A DNA stretch of 64,000 nt, taken from contig NZ_BDAG01000018.1 of NCBI RefSeq assembly GCF_002091715.1, positions 57,490 through 121,489 on the forward strand, written 5' to 3'. Under the pieces are notes generated by a model. It saw only the letters and a program-made list of their open reading frames with translations. It had not been told where the DNA came from and ran no database searches. Shown piece after piece: positions 1 through 9,237 of the stretch. The stretch is from Pseudomonas migulae NBRC 103157 (GTDB lineage: Bacteria; Pseudomonadota; Gammaproteobacteria; Pseudomonadales; Pseudomonadaceae). The position numbers and the translations under genes were made by a program. Within the stretch, counting starts at the first letter, position 1; every line of letters starts with the position of its first letter.

Positions 1-555
1 GCGTTTCGACAATCGGATGCGTGACGACAAATCGTTATCGCCAAAACGCTCGGCCGCCAGGCGCAGTTTTTCCAGATCGCGCCAGTGTGGACGTACCCAG
101 AAAATCAACACCAGCCCGATCATCACCGCAATCATCAGATAGGCCGCGGCAATGTAGAACGGCATCAGACTCGGCTCGGCCGGCAACTTGATGCTGAGCA
201 GCTGCGAACCGTCGTCAATGCGCGAGATGAACTGCGTGTACTTGTCGCGCAGCACCAGCTGGCCTTGGGCCAACTCGGCTTTTTCCTGATCGGTCAGGGC
301 CAGTTGATCGGTCTCGACCAGGCTCAGGCCCAGGCCGTAATGGGGGCGCACGGCTTCCAGTTGGCGTTCACGGGCCGCACTGTCCAGGCCGCGCAATTGC
401 TCCACCAGCGACCAGGCCTGGCCACGTACCGCCTCGCGGTTGTAGCTCTGCATCTGACCGTCGAGCAGCGCATCGAACGTGCGCTCGACGGTTTGCAGCC
501 CCAGGATCAGGCCAACCGTCATCACCAGAAACAGCCCGAGAAATAACCGCAGCAT
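1..555 (-). CDS. rstB: RstB-type sensor histidine kinase, N-terminal part (cut by window edge)
   Basis: This is the first 185 residues of a membrane histidine kinase. The ATG at 555 follows directly on the stop codon of the response regulator gene (stop at 556-558), so the two are one operon. The protein starts with a hydrophobic segment (MLRLFLGLFLVMTVGLILGL), then a periplasmic region of about 110 residues, a second membrane segment near residues 135-155, and the start of a HAMP region (FWVRPHWRDLEKLRLAAERF). That WVRPHW-D-KL-AAERFGD pattern closely resembles Escherichia coli RstB. The catalytic HisKA and ATPase domains lie beyond the window. The signal sensed is unknown. Confidence 0.8.
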   Translation of the reverse strand, partial: MLRLFLGLFLVMTVGLILGLQTVERTFDALLDGQMQSYNREAVRGQAWSLVEQLRGLDSAARERQLEAVRPHYGLGLSLVETDQLALTDQEKAELAQGQLVLRDKYTQFISRIDDGSQLLSIKLPAEPSLMPFYIAAAYLMIAVMIGLVLIFWVRPHWRDLEKLRLAAERFGDNDLSSRIRLSKR

Positions 556-1263
556 CTACAGCTCCCACGCAAACGGATTGAACAGGTAACCCTTGCCCCA
601 GATGGTCTTGATGCACACCGGTTCGCGCGGGTTGTCCTTGAGCTTGCCGCGCAACTTGCTGATGTAGACGTCGACGCTGCGGTTGAGCCCATCGAAAGCG
701 ATGCCGCGCATGCGGTTGAGAATGTCATCGCGGGACAGGATCTTGCCCGCGGCGCTGGCCAGCAACCACAGCAGCTCGAACTCCATGGTGGTCAACTCGA
801 TGCCCTCGCCCGCCAACCGCACTTCACGGCAACTGCGGTCGATACTCAGATGGCCGAACTCCAGCGCGCTGCACACGCTGCTGTCCGGCGTTTGCCGACG
901 TTGCAACGCACGCAGGCGGGCCAGCAACACCGGTGGCTTGATCGGCTTGATCACGTAGTCGTCGGCGCCGGATTCCAGGCCGAGGATGTGGTCGAGGTCA
1001 TCTTCCTTGGCGGTGAGGATGACGATCGGCGTGTCGGACACGCTGCGAATTTCGCGGCACACGTGCAGGCCGCTCTGGCCCGGCAGCATCAGGTCGAGAA
1101 CAACGATTTTCGGTTTGAAGTCGAGAAAAGCTGCCAACGCGAGGTCGCCGCGGTGCACCTGCAAAACCTCAAAGCCATGTTGAGACAGGAAATGCGCTAT
1201 CAGCCCGGAGAGCCGCTCGTCGTCTTCCACCAGCAATACTTTGCCAAAACCCAGGTTATCCAT
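556..1263 (-). CDS. rstA: RstA-type OmpR-family response regulator
   Basis: A 235-residue DNA-binding response regulator. The receiver domain (residues 8-120) has the acidic pair at Asp14/Asp15, the phosphoacceptor Asp57 in VVLDLMLPG, Thr84 and Lys106. The C-terminal winged helix (about 135-232) ends in SVDVYISKLRGKL and IKTIWGKGYLFNPFAWEL, a tail very like E. coli RstA. The ATG at 1263 is chosen because the receiver begins six residues later; an upstream start at 1344 would add an unrelated leader. The cognate kinase starts on the base after the stop codon, so the pair is translationally linked. Confidence 0.88.
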   Translation of the reverse strand: MDNLGFGKVLLVEDDERLSGLIAHFLSQHGFEVLQVHRGDLALAAFLDFKPKIVVLDLMLPGQSGLHVCREIRSVSDTPIVILTAKEDDLDHILGLESGADDYVIKPIKPPVLLARLRALQRRQTPDSSVCSALEFGHLSIDRSCREVRLAGEGIELTTMEFELLWLLASAAGKILSRDDILNRMRGIAFDGLNRSVDVYISKLRGKLKDNPREPVCIKTIWGKGYLFNPFAWEL

Positions 1264-1340
1264 AACGAACGCTTGCCAACCCTTGAGTGAAGTGGGCGGC
1301 ATTATGGCGCCAATCAGTGACGGGGCGGAGATGACGGACA

Positions 1341-1370
1341 GCAAAAACCGGCCTCTTGGGCCGGTTTTCA
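1341..1370 (-). terminator. Rho-independent terminator after miaE
   Basis: A perfect 10-bp stem (AAAACCGGCC at 1344-1353 and its complement at 1359-1368) with a five-base loop is followed on the minus strand by a T run. It sits between miaE and rstA, so it should stop miaE transcription before rstA. The run of A on the other side makes it potentially bidirectional. Confidence 0.75.
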
Positions 1371-1425
1371 GTAATCTTTCATACTCTTAAGAGTTTTTAA
1401 CAATATTGAATCAAGACGCGACATT

Positions 1426-1491
1426 TGTAGGAGCCGGCTTGCTGGCGATGGCGTCTCTGAGATCGCTATCGCCAGCAAGCCGGCTCCTACA
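1426..1491. repeat. REP pair, GTAGGAGCCGGCTTGCTGGCGATG type
   Basis: Two inverted REP units facing each other, TGTAGGAGCCGGCTTGCTGG on the left and its complement on the right, with a short spacer. It ends three bases from the miaE stop codon. Confidence 0.9.
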
Positions 1492-1493
1492 GG

Positions 1494-2102
1494 TTATGCG
1501 GCAACTGGGACGCCGCTGTGGAAGCGAAACTCCACGTCTGGCGACTCGATCAGCTCCTGCTCGGCGGCCCGGACCTTGTCGATCACCTGGGCAATATCCT
1601 TGGCATCACCATACTGGTAAGCCAGTTTCAGATAACCCTGAAAATGCCGGGCCTCGCTTTTCAGCAAGCCAAAGTAGAACTTGCCCAGCTCTTCGTCCAG
1701 GTGCGGCACCAACGCCTCGAAACGCTCGCAGCTGCGGGCTTCGATGAACGCACCGACCACCAGGGTATCCACCAGTTTCACCGGCTCGTGGCTGCGCACC
1801 ACTTTGCGCAGGCCCGAGGCGTAACGCCCGGCAGACAGCTGACGCAACTCGATCTTGCGCTTTTTCATCAGGCGCATGACCTGTTCGTGGTGCACCAGCT
1901 CTTCCCGGGCCAGACGCGACATCAGGTTGATCAGGTCGACGTGAGAGTGGTATTTGGCGATCAGGCTCAATGCCGTGCTGGCCGCCTTGAATTCGCAGTT
2001 CTTGTGGTCGATCAGCAAGGTTTCCTGATCGGCCAGCGCGGCCTGGACCCAGCCGTCCGGGGTGCGGCAACCGAGGAACTCGTGAATTTCGGGAAGGATC
2101 AT
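1494..2102 (-). CDS. miaE: tRNA-(ms2io6A)-hydroxylase
   Basis: A 202-residue ferritin-like diiron monooxygenase that hydroxylates the isopentenyl side chain of ms2i6A at position 37 of tRNAs reading U-starting codons. Iron-ligand patterns are visible: Glu in KNCEFKAAST, the E-x2-H of REELVHHEQ, Glu in FIEARSCERF, and the E-x2-H of SEARHFQGYL. The length is usual for the family. The ATG at 2102 (MILPEIHEFLGC) is preferred over a TTG at 2126, although neither has a strong ribosome site. The gene ends at a REP pair and has its own terminator, so it looks monocistronic and divergent from the stress protein gene. Confidence 0.92.
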   Translation of the reverse strand: MILPEIHEFLGCRTPDGWVQAALADQETLLIDHKNCEFKAASTALSLIAKYHSHVDLINLMSRLAREELVHHEQVMRLMKKRKIELRQLSAGRYASGLRKVVRSHEPVKLVDTLVVGAFIEARSCERFEALVPHLDEELGKFYFGLLKSEARHFQGYLKLAYQYGDAKDIAQVIDKVRAAEQELIESPDVEFRFHSGVPVAA

Positions 2103-2262
2103 GGGGCTCACGGACAAAAGGTTCAAAACGAAGGGCGCCGATTATACCGGCCCGCCGCCAGACCACCAGCCACGACCGTTGATATGCATCAAGTCCCGAA
2201 TGCGCAACCAGCAACTATAGTTGTGCAACGCCATGCTTTTTTACCCTATGGAGGTCCCGATC

Positions 2263-3126
2263 ATGCAAGCCATTCGCAGCATTCTGGTGGTCATCGAACC
2301 CGAACACTCGGAAAGCCTGGCGCTCAAACGGGCCAAATTGATTGCCGGCGTGACCCAGGCGCATCTGCATCTGCTGGTCTGTGACCGCAAGCATGACCAC
2401 AGCGGCATGCTGGGCGTGCTCAAGGCGGCGCTGATTGAGGACGGCTACAGCGTCACGACCGAGCAGGCGTGGAACGAAAGCCTGCACGAAACCATCGTCG
2501 ATGTGCAGCAGGCCGAAGGTTGCGGGCTGGTGATCAAGCAGCATTACCCTGACAGTTCATTGAAAAAAGCCCTGCTGACCCCGGCGGACTGGAAACTGCT
2601 GCGCTTATGCCCGACGCCGGTACTGCTGGTCAAAACGTCGAAGCCCTGGACGGGCGGCGTGATTCTGGCAGCGATCGACGTGGGTAATACCGACGACGAA
2701 CACCGCCACCTGCACAACACCATCATCGATCACGGCTATGACATCTCCAGTCTGGCCAAGGCGCATCTGCATGTCGTCAGCGCCCATCCGTCACCGATGC
2801 TGTCGGCGGCCGACCCGACGTTGCAGCTCAGTGAAACGATCGAGGCGCGCTACCGCGAACAGTGCAAGGCCTTTCAGGCCGAGTTCGACATTGATGACGA
2901 GCACCTGCATATCGCGGAAGGTCCGGCGGATGTGTTGATTCCGTACATGGTGCACAAGCTGGGTGCAGCAGTGACGGTGATTGGCACGGTGGCGCGGTCC
3001 GGGTTGTCCGGGGCGTTGATCGGCAATACGGCGGAAGTGGTGCTGGATGCGGTGGAGAGTGATGTGCTGGTGTTGAAGCCGCAGGAGATTGAGGATCACC
3101 TGGAAGAGATGGTGTCTCATCATTGA
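2263..3126 (+). CDS. Universal stress protein with two Usp domains (UspE-like)
   Basis: A 287-residue cytoplasmic protein made of two tandem UspA folds. The first (MQAIRSILVVIEPEHSESLA) covers about residues 1-135. The second starts near residue 140 (GGVILAAIDV) and ends in a nucleotide-loop-like segment (VIGTVARSGLSGALIGNTAE) with the G-x2-G-x9-G(S/N) spacing seen in ATP-binding Usp proteins. The start at 2263 is fixed by GGAGG eight bases upstream; the in-frame ATGs upstream lack one. It is divergent from miaE and convergent with the DUF1289 gene. The exact stress role cannot be read from the sequence. Confidence 0.88.
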   Translation: MQAIRSILVVIEPEHSESLALKRAKLIAGVTQAHLHLLVCDRKHDHSGMLGVLKAALIEDGYSVTTEQAWNESLHETIVDVQQAEGCGLVIKQHYPDSSLKKALLTPADWKLLRLCPTPVLLVKTSKPWTGGVILAAIDVGNTDDEHRHLHNTIIDHGYDISSLAKAHLHVVSAHPSPMLSAADPTLQLSETIEARYREQCKAFQAEFDIDDEHLHIAEGPADVLIPYMVHKLGAAVTVIGTVARSGLSGALIGNTAEVVLDAVESDVLVLKPQEIEDHLEEMVSHH

Positions 3127-3149
3127 GAATTGCGGTGAGGGGTAGATCC

Positions 3150-3216
3150 CATCGCCAGCAAGCCGGCTACTGCAGGTAACCGCGTCACCCTGTAGGAGCC
3201 GGCTTGCTGGCGCTGC
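3150..3216. repeat. REP pair between convergent genes
   Basis: Inverted REP units (complement of GGAGCCGGCTTGCTGGCGATG, then TGTAGGAGCCGGCTTGCTGG). The left unit is degenerate, reading GGCTACTGCAG where GGCTCCTACAG is usual. It lies between the stress protein and DUF1289 gene ends. Confidence 0.85.
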
Positions 3217-3225
3217 TTTTCAGAT

Positions 3226-3696
3226 TCAACCGCCAAAGGCATCCTTGAGGAATCCCGGCGCAATGTAGCGCTGGTAATGCGCCTCCGAGAGCAAAAAGAA
3301 CTCCCGATCAATCGCATCCCGCAGCTCCGGCAGGTTCCAGTCGCGAAACTCCGGCAGCAGGACCATCCCGTAGGCGTCCAGATTATTGATCACCCGCGCG
3401 CCCCGGGCGATCAGCTGATAAGCCCAGCAATATTCCGACTGATGCGGCACGAAGCGGATCTTTCGCTGTTCCAGCTGCATTCTCAGCAGCGCCGGATCAA
3501 AAATTTCCACCTTGCCGGCCATCACCTGGGACAACAGCTGCTCGAGACGCAGCCACACCGCGCGTTTTTCTTCCTCGTTGTAACCGTTCCAATGGATCAC
3601 TTCATGGTGGAAACGCTTGCAGCCACGGCAGACCAAGTCACCGTAAACAGTGGAGCAAAGGCCGACGCAGGGGGTCTTGATGGTCTGATTGGGCAT
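3226..3696 (-). CDS. DUF1289 domain protein
   Basis: A 156-residue protein whose N-terminus carries the DUF1289 cysteine motif: Cys10, Cys14, Cys23 and Cys26 (CVGLC, then CRGC). This arrangement suggests a small metal site. The rest (WNGYNEEEKRAVWLRLEQLL and on) is helical with no domain I recognise. It is close to the acnB start on the opposite strand and could share its regulatory gap. No biochemical role is established for the family to my knowledge. The start at 3696 puts the motif right at the N-terminus, as in other members. Confidence 0.85.
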   Translation of the reverse strand: MPNQTIKTPCVGLCSTVYGDLVCRGCKRFHHEVIHWNGYNEEEKRAVWLRLEQLLSQVMAGKVEIFDPALLRMQLEQRKIRFVPHQSEYCWAYQLIARGARVINNLDAYGMVLLPEFRDWNLPELRDAIDREFFLLSEAHYQRYIAPGFLKDAFGG

Positions 3697-4104
3697 AGGT
3701 CAGGAAAACACGGGAAAGCAGAACAGGCCGGCATGTTAGCCCTTTGTCTAACATTCATCACCCCTCAAAATTGAGAGCCCAACTTACCTTTAAATTTTTT
3801 TTGCCGTAGAATCAGCCAGCCTTTTAAGGCGCCAATGTCCGTTAGAAGCTGTTTTCAAAGCGTCACGAGCACAGTCGTTCCTTCAGAGCGGTGTTGGCGA
3901 AGGGTTTTTCCAGCGGGGAAAAGCTCTACGCCAACCCTCATCAGCTCCCCGTTCTGCAGGCGTAAAACTTTGAAAGCAGCTTCTGTAAGGAATTGTCGGT
4001 AATTCTGGCTAAGTGGCGCACAACGCCACGCAGCGCATGAGTACGGCAATTTCGGGATGAGCGTCCCGGACACCCATTTGGGACCACTGATGAGGGTAAT
4101 AACT
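3697..4104 (+). promoter_or_regulatory. Divergent gap and long acnB leader, with a possible promoter
   Basis: About 400 bases without a gene. A plausible sigma-70 promoter is TTACCT (3784-3789), 17 bases, then TAGAAT (3807-3812); if used, it gives acnB an untranslated leader of about 285 bases. The leader contains several short inverted repeats, including GGGATGAGCGTCCC near 4053. The GTG start of acnB has GAGGG at 4092-4096 eight bases upstream. The promoter is a visual match only. Confidence 0.35.
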
Positions 4105-6714
4105 GTGCTTGAAGCCTACCGCAAACATATCGAAGAGCGTGCAGCACTGGGTATCGTTCCCCAGCCGCTTAACGCCGAACAAACTGCAGGCCTGGTCGAG
4201 CTGCTGAAGAATCCCCCGGCTGGCGAAGAAGCTTTCCTCGTTGACCTGATCACCAATCGCATTCCGCCTGGCGTGGACGAAGCAGCCTATGTAAAGGCCG
4301 GTTTCCTGTCTGCCCTGGCCAAAGGCGAAGCTACCTCCCCTCTGATCGACAAGAAACGCGCTGTTGAACTGCTCGGCACCATGCAGGGCGGCTACAACAT
4401 CGTGACCCTGGTTGACCTGCTCGACAACGCCGAACTGGCTCCTGTCGCCGCGGCTCAACTCAAGCACACCCTGCTGATGTTCGACGCGTTCCACGACGTC
4501 GCGGAAAAAGCCCGCAACGGCAACGTACACGCCAAAGGCGTGATCCAGTCCTGGGCTGACGGCGAGTGGTTCCGCAACCGCCCTGTCCTGGCCGACAAGA
4601 TCAGCCTGCGCGTGTTCAAGGTCACCGGCGAAACCAACACCGACGACCTGTCCCCTGCCCCGGACGCCTGGTCCCGCCCGGATATCCCGCTGCACGCCCT
4701 CGCCATGCTGAAAATGGCCCGTGACGGCATCGTGCCTGACGTCCAGGGCGTTACCGGCCCGATGAAGCAGATCGAAGAAATGCGCGGTCAAGGCTTCCCG
4801 ATCGCCTACGTCGGTGACGTGGTCGGTACCGGTTCTTCGCGCAAGTCCGCCACCAACTCGGTGCTGTGGTTCTTTGGCGACGACGTTCCTTACGTGCCGA
4901 ACAAGCGTGCTGGCGGCTTCTGCTTCGGCAGCAAGATTGCTCCGATCTTCTACAACACCATGGAAGATGCCGGCGCACTGCCGATCGAATTCGACGTCAC
5001 CAACATGAACATGGGCGACGTGATCGACCTGTACCCGCATGCTGGCAAAGTCTGCAAACACGGCACTGACGAAGTCCTGACCACCTTCGAAATGAAGACT
5101 CCGGTGCTGTTGGACGAAGTTCGTGCCGGCGGCCGTATTCCGCTGATCATCGGCCGTGGCCTGACCGACAAGGCTCGCGCCGAATTGGGCCTGGGCCCTA
5201 CCGATCTGTTCAAACTGCCTGAAGCACCTGTCGATACCGGCAAGGGCTACACCCTGGCACAGAAAATGGTCGGCAAGGCGTGCGGTCTGCCAGAAGGCAA
5301 AGGCGTTCGTCCTGGCACCTACTGCGAACCGAAAATGACCACCGTCGGCTCTCAGGACACCACCGGTCCTATGACCCGTGACGAACTGAAAGACCTGGCG
5401 TGCCTGGGCTTCTCGACCGATCTGGTAATGCAGTCCTTCTGCCACACCGCGGCCTATCCAAAGCCGATCGACGTGACCACCCACCACACCCTGCCAGACT
5501 TCATCATGACCCGCGGCGGCGTTTCCCTGCGTCCGGGCGACGGCATCATCCACAGCTGGCTGAACCGCATGCTGCTGCCGGACACCGTCGGCACCGGTGG
5601 TGACTCGCACACCCGTTTCCCGATGGGCATTTCGTTCCCGGCCGGTTCCGGTCTGGTTGCGTTTGCTGCAGCCACCGGCGTTATGCCGCTGGACATGCCG
5701 GAATCGATACTGGTGCGCTTCAAAGGCAAGATGCAACCGGGCGTCACCCTGCGTGACCTGGTTCATGCCATTCCCTACTTCGCGATTCAGGCTGGCCTGT
5801 TGACCGTTGAGAAGAAAGGCAAGAAGAACGCTTTCTCCGGCCGCATCCTGGAAATCGAAGGCCTGGACGACCTGAGCATCGAGCAGGCTTTCGAGCTGTC
5901 CGACGCCTCGGCTGAACGTTCGGCTGCCGGTTGCACCATCAAGCTGTCGAAAGAGTCGATCACCGAGTACCTGAACTCCAACATCACCCTGCTGCGCTGG
6001 ATGATCGGCGAAGGCTACGGCGATGCGCGTACCCTGGAACGTCGTGCTCAAGCGATGGAAGCCTGGGTTGCCAACCCTGAGCTGATGGTTGCCGATGCTG
6101 ACGCCGAATACGCTGAAGTCATCGAAATCGACCTGGCCGACATCAAAGAGCCTGTGCTCTGCGCGCCGAACGACCCGGACGACGCCCGTCTGTTGTCCAG
6201 CGTTGCTGGCGAGAAGATCGACGAAGTGTTCATCGGTTCGTGCATGACCAACATCGGTCACTTCCGCGCTGCCGGCAAGTTGCTGGATCAGGTCAAAGGT
6301 CAGCTTCCAACCCGTCTGTGGCTGTCGCCGCCGACCAAGATGGACGCTCACCAGTTGACCGAAGAAGGCTACTACGGCATCTACGGCAAGGCCGGCGCAC
6401 GCATGGAAATGCCAGGCTGCTCGCTGTGCATGGGTAACCAGGCACGTGTTGAGCCGAACTCCACTGTGGTGTCGACGTCGACCCGTAACTTCCCGAACCG
6501 TCTGGGTGATGGCGCGAACGTTTACCTGGCTTCGGCTGAGTTGGCGTCTGTTGCTTCCATCCTGGGTCGCCTGCCGACCGTCGAGGAGTACATGGAATAC
6601 GCTGGCAAGATCGACAGCATGGCGGCTGATGTTTACCGCTACCTGTCCTTCGACCAGATTGCCGAGTTCCGTGAGGCTGCTGCGAACGCCAATATCCCGG
6701 TTGTTCAAGCCTAA
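4105..6714 (+). CDS. acnB: Aconitate hydratase B (bifunctional 2-methylisocitrate dehydratase)
   Basis: An 869-residue TCA-cycle enzyme that interconverts citrate and isocitrate and can act in the 2-methylcitrate cycle. It begins [16 protein letters not shown] and follows E. coli AcnB along its whole length. The N-terminal HEAT-like domain, the swivel domain ([20 protein letters not shown]) and the catalytic domains are present. The [4Fe-4S] ligands are in [10 protein letters not shown] and [10 protein letters not shown]. The GTG at 4105 is chosen because it has a GAGGG ribosome site at the right distance and matches the usual protein start; an ATG at 4090 and one at 4057 would add a non-conserved leader. 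It is monocistronic with a clear terminator. Confidence 0.97.
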   Translation: MLEAYRKHIEERAALGIVPQPLNAEQTAGLVELLKNPPAGEEAFLVDLITNRIPPGVDEAAYVKAGFLSALAKGEATSPLIDKKRAVELLGTMQGGYNIVTLVDLLDNAELAPVAAAQLKHTLLMFDAFHDVAEKARNGNVHAKGVIQSWADGEWFRNRPVLADKISLRVFKVTGETNTDDLSPAPDAWSRPDIPLHALAMLKMARDGIVPDVQGVTGPMKQIEEMRGQGFPIAYVGDVVGTGSSRKSATNSVLWFFGDDVPYVPNKRAGGFCFGSKIAPIFYNTMEDAGALPIEFDVTNMNMGDVIDLYPHAGKVCKHGTDEVLTTFEMKTPVLLDEVRAGGRIPLIIGRGLTDKARAELGLGPTDLFKLPEAPVDTGKGYTLAQKMVGKACGLPEGKGVRPGTYCEPKMTTVGSQDTTGPMTRDELKDLACLGFSTDLVMQSFCHTAAYPKPIDVTTHHTLPDFIMTRGGVSLRPGDGIIHSWLNRMLLPDTVGTGGDSHTRFPMGISFPAGSGLVAFAAATGVMPLDMPESILVRFKGKMQPGVTLRDLVHAIPYFAIQAGLLTVEKKGKKNAFSGRILEIEGLDDLSIEQAFELSDASAERSAAGCTIKLSKESITEYLNSNITLLRWMIGEGYGDARTLERRAQAMEAWVANPELMVADADAEYAEVIEIDLADIKEPVLCAPNDPDDARLLSSVAGEKIDEVFIGSCMTNIGHFRAAGKLLDQVKGQLPTRLWLSPPTKMDAHQLTEEGYYGIYGKAGARMEMPGCSLCMGNQARVEPNSTVVSTSTRNFPNRLGDGANVYLASAELASVASILGRLPTVEEYMEYAGKIDSMAADVYRYLSFDQIAEFREAAANANIPVVQA

Positions 6715-6733
6715 GGCTTTCTCGTTGTAGAAG

Positions 6734-6766
6734 ACGCCGCGTGTCGTGAGATGCGCGGCGTTTTTT
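6734..6766 (+). terminator. Rho-independent terminator of acnB
   Basis: Stem ACGCCGCG (6734-6741) pairs with CGCGGCGT (6754-6761), followed by a run of six T. It starts 20 bases after the acnB stop codon. Confidence 0.85.
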
Positions 6767-6856
6767 ATGTTTGGTTTTTTGTGTAAGCGTACGCATCCCC
6801 TGTGGCGGCGACGGAAGCAGGTCGGTTTTCAGGCCGCCTCGCTTTGGCTTTTGTTT

Positions 6857-7020
6857 TTGATCTTGATCTTGATCTTGATCTGCCCGGCGGAAGGCCGTAC
6901 GTCAGGGGCGCAGGCGCTTGGTTACCTGGCGCTTTTCCAAGTAACCCGCCGTCAGGGCGGAACCCATAGCGGCCGTTACCGCAGGAATGGATATGTACCC
7001 CCTCAAAAAACAAGTCGCCT
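6857..7020. repeat. Non-coding element with four TTGATC units and internal inverted repeats
   Basis: Four perfect tandem TTGATC copies (6857-6880) are followed by a GC-rich block with inverted segments: GGTTAC/GTAACC around 6920-6946, and CCGCC-GTCAG-GGCGG at 6946-6960. Overlapping open frames on both strands exist but have low-complexity translations (for example alternating Arg-Ser from the hexamer) and no ribosome site, so I treat this as non-coding. I recall similar TTGATCTTGATC blocks recurring between genes in P. fluorescens genomes, but could not check this. Confidence 0.5.
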
Positions 7021-7030
7021 GACGCTCAGC

Positions 7031-7055
7031 CATCGCTAGCAAGCCAGCTCCTACA
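7031..7055. repeat. Single REP unit
   Basis: One unpaired REP (CATCGCTAGCAAGCCAGCTC then CTACA) next to the hexamer element; no facing partner is seen. Confidence 0.75.
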
Positions 7056-7092
7056 AGGGTTCCGGGTACATCTGCAATAACCGACACTCGCC

Positions 7093-7131
7093 CCAAAAAA
7101 AACGGCCAACCCGCAGCGCGGATCAGCCGTC
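7093..7131 (-). terminator. Rho-independent terminator of the SdaC-type transporter gene
   Basis: Read on the minus strand, ACGGC pairs with GCCGT around an inner CCGC/GCGG stem, and the hairpin is followed by eight T. It lies about 40 bases past the transporter stop codon. Confidence 0.8.
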
Positions 7132-7169
7132 ATTCATTCCAGCAAATCAAATCAAACGAGCGGCACCGA

Positions 7170-8450
7170 TCAGGCACTCAGCGAATAAATCAACGCCGAA
7201 ATAGCCACCAAACCCACGGCCGTCACAAACACATTCGACGCCTGACCCCGAAAGCGCGCCATCGCTGGCACCTTACGAATCGCATACATCGGCATCAGGA
7301 ACAGAATCGCCGCGATGATCGGCCCACCCAAGGTTTCAATCATCCCCAGAATGCTCGGATTCAACGTCGCCACGATCCAGCACACCACCAGCATAAACGC
7401 CGCGGTCATGCGATCCAGAGTCTTGGACGCCGGACGCTTGCCACTCTTCACGATCAGGCCTTTAAGCCCCTCACTGGCACCGATGTAATGCCCGAGGAAC
7501 GACTTGGAAATCGCCACAAACGCAATCAACGGCGCCGCAAACGCAATGGTCGGATTGCTGAAGTGGTTAGCCAGGTACGACAGGATCGACAGATTCTGCG
7601 CCTTCGCTTCCGCCAGTTGCGCCGGCGACAGGGTCAGCACGCAGCTGAACACGAAGAACAGCACCATCACCACCATCAACACATGCGCGCGGGACAGGAT
7701 CTGCGAACTGCGCTCCTCGGCATGGTCACCGTAGCGACGCTTCTGGTCCACCGCGAACGCCGAGATGATCGGCGAATGGTTGAACGAGAACACCATCACC
7801 GGAATCGCCAGCCACAAAGTGTGCAACAGCGCCGACGGCTCAGGCACCGTCGATGCCGTGGTCAGGATGCCGCCATTCCAGTGCGGAACCAGGAACACCG
7901 CCAGGAACAGCAACGCCACGATAAACGGATACACCATCAGGCTCATGGCCTTGACGATCACCTGCTCACCGCAACGCACCACGGCCAGCAGGCCGAGGAT
8001 CAGCACAAACGACAACACCGCGCGCGGTGGCGGCATGATGTGCAGTTGATGCTCAAGGAAACTGCCGACGGTGTTGGTCAGCGCCACGCTGTAGATCAGC
8101 AGGATCGGAAAGATCGCAAAGAAGTACAGCAAGGTGATCAGCGCACCGGCCTTGATGCCGAAGTGCTCTTCCACCACTTCGGTGATGTCCGCGCCTTCGC
8201 GCCCGGACAATACGAAACGGGTCAGGCCACGGTGTGCGTAAAACGTCATGGGGAACGCCAGCACCGCCAGGATCAGCAACGGCCAGAAGCCGCCCAGACC
8301 CGCGTTGATCGGCAAAAACAACGTGCCGGCCCCGATGGCCGTGCCAAACAGGCCGAGCATCCAGGTGGTGTCATGGCGGTTCCAGCCTTCAAGGCTGACA
8401 GGTTTCGCCGCTACATAGCGTTCGTTGACGCTATTGGCCTGATCATTCAT
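7170..8450 (-). CDS. SdaC-type serine/threonine transporter (HAAAP family)
   Basis: A 426-residue inner membrane transporter with about eleven hydrophobic segments. The first helix motif (MLGLFGTAIGAGTLFLPINA) is typical of the hydroxy/aromatic amino acid permease family; the strongest resemblance is to SdaC/DlsT serine-proton symporters. The substrate cannot be fixed from sequence. The ATG at 8450 has GGAG about ten bases upstream and is preferred to the ATG at 8468, which has none. A 6-bp inverted repeat (GTCGGA at 8498-8503, TCCGAC at 8508-8513) lies upstream and could be an operator or leader hairpin. Confidence 0.85.
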   Translation of the reverse strand: MNDQANSVNERYVAAKPVSLEGWNRHDTTWMLGLFGTAIGAGTLFLPINAGLGGFWPLLILAVLAFPMTFYAHRGLTRFVLSGREGADITEVVEEHFGIKAGALITLLYFFAIFPILLIYSVALTNTVGSFLEHQLHIMPPPRAVLSFVLILGLLAVVRCGEQVIVKAMSLMVYPFIVALLFLAVFLVPHWNGGILTTASTVPEPSALLHTLWLAIPVMVFSFNHSPIISAFAVDQKRRYGDHAEERSSQILSRAHVLMVVMVLFFVFSCVLTLSPAQLAEAKAQNLSILSYLANHFSNPTIAFAAPLIAFVAISKSFLGHYIGASEGLKGLIVKSGKRPASKTLDRMTAAFMLVVCWIVATLNPSILGMIETLGGPIIAAILFLMPMYAIRKVPAMARFRGQASNVFVTAVGLVAISALIYSLSA

Positions 8451-8626
8451 CCGGTGGGATCTCCGCATTCCGGTCAGTTGCTACCCGGTCAGGACGAGTC
8501 GGAAAAATCCGACAGGCAGCGCCCTGGCCGAAACAGGGGCGCGATTGTCCGGGATTAATGAGCAGAAGCAAAGACTTAGGTGAGGAATGGTTGTGCGGAT
8601 CAGTCAATCTGGAGCGAACACAACCT

Positions 8627-8707
8627 TGTAGGAGCTGGCTTGCTAGCGACGGGGTCGGAAGGACACCGCAGTATCCAAAATCTTTCGCCAGCAAGCCGGC
8701 TCCTACA
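8627..8707. repeat. REP pair
   Basis: TGTAGGAGCTGGCTTGCTAG faces GCCAGCAAGCCGGCTCCTAC. It sits in the 374-base gap between the transporter and tautomerase genes; the rest of that gap shows nothing else I can name. Confidence 0.85.
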
Positions 8708-8824
8708 ATTTCGAGTGAGCCTCAATCCCGCACAAGCGTTTCATCGCCAAATGCAGACTCGACTTGATAAAGGTTTCCCGTCATGTATTTTGAACTAATC
8801 TTCATTCTGCATGAGGGAAATGCC

Positions 8825-9208
8825 ATGCCACTGGTTCGCATCGATATCAAAAAGCATCAGGACCCCACTCACGCCAAACGCGTCGGTCAGCTGGTTTACG
8901 CCGCCATGCACAGCGCCATCGGCGTACCGGAAAACGATAATTTCCAGATCCTCGCCGAACACGACGAGCAGCACTTCATCTTTGATCCGCAATATTTGGG
9001 GATCCCTCGCACCGATCAACTGGTGGTGATCCAGATCACCCTGAGCGAAGGCCGAACCGTCGAGCAGAAGAAGCTGCTCTACAAAACCATCGCCGAGAGC
9101 CTGAACGCTGAACTGGCGGTGCGACTGGAGGATGTATTCATTAATCTGGTCGAAGTGAAAAAAGAAAACTGGTCGTTCGGCAACGGAATTGCTCAGTACG
9201 CCCTCTGA
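8825..9208 (+). CDS. Tautomerase-family protein
   Basis: A 127-residue protein of the 4-oxalocrotonate tautomerase/MIF superfamily. It starts MPLVRIDI, so Pro2 becomes the N-terminal catalytic proline after Met removal. A two-repeat layout fits the longer 'tautomerase-like' subgroup: the second half has VFINLVEVKKENWSFGNG. GAGGG at 8813-8817 precedes the ATG at 8825. The TetR regulator starts 29 bases downstream, so the two probably form one transcript and the regulator may control it. The substrate is unknown. Confidence 0.85.
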   Translation: MPLVRIDIKKHQDPTHAKRVGQLVYAAMHSAIGVPENDNFQILAEHDEQHFIFDPQYLGIPRTDQLVVIQITLSEGRTVEQKKLLYKTIAESLNAELAVRLEDVFINLVEVKKENWSFGNGIAQYAL

Positions 9209-9237
9209 TCGCCATCCTCTATCTTTGTGAGCCGCCA

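Noticed and set aside
4009..6708. An 899-codon open frame on the minus strand
   Set aside because: It is antisense to acnB, a clearly conserved gene. Its translation is rich in His, Gln, Val and Arg, as expected from the complement of GC-rich codons, and shows no domain.
6746..7039. Overlapping small frames on both strands around the TTGATC array
   Set aside because: Low-complexity translation, no ribosome site and no conserved residues; better explained as a repeated non-coding element.
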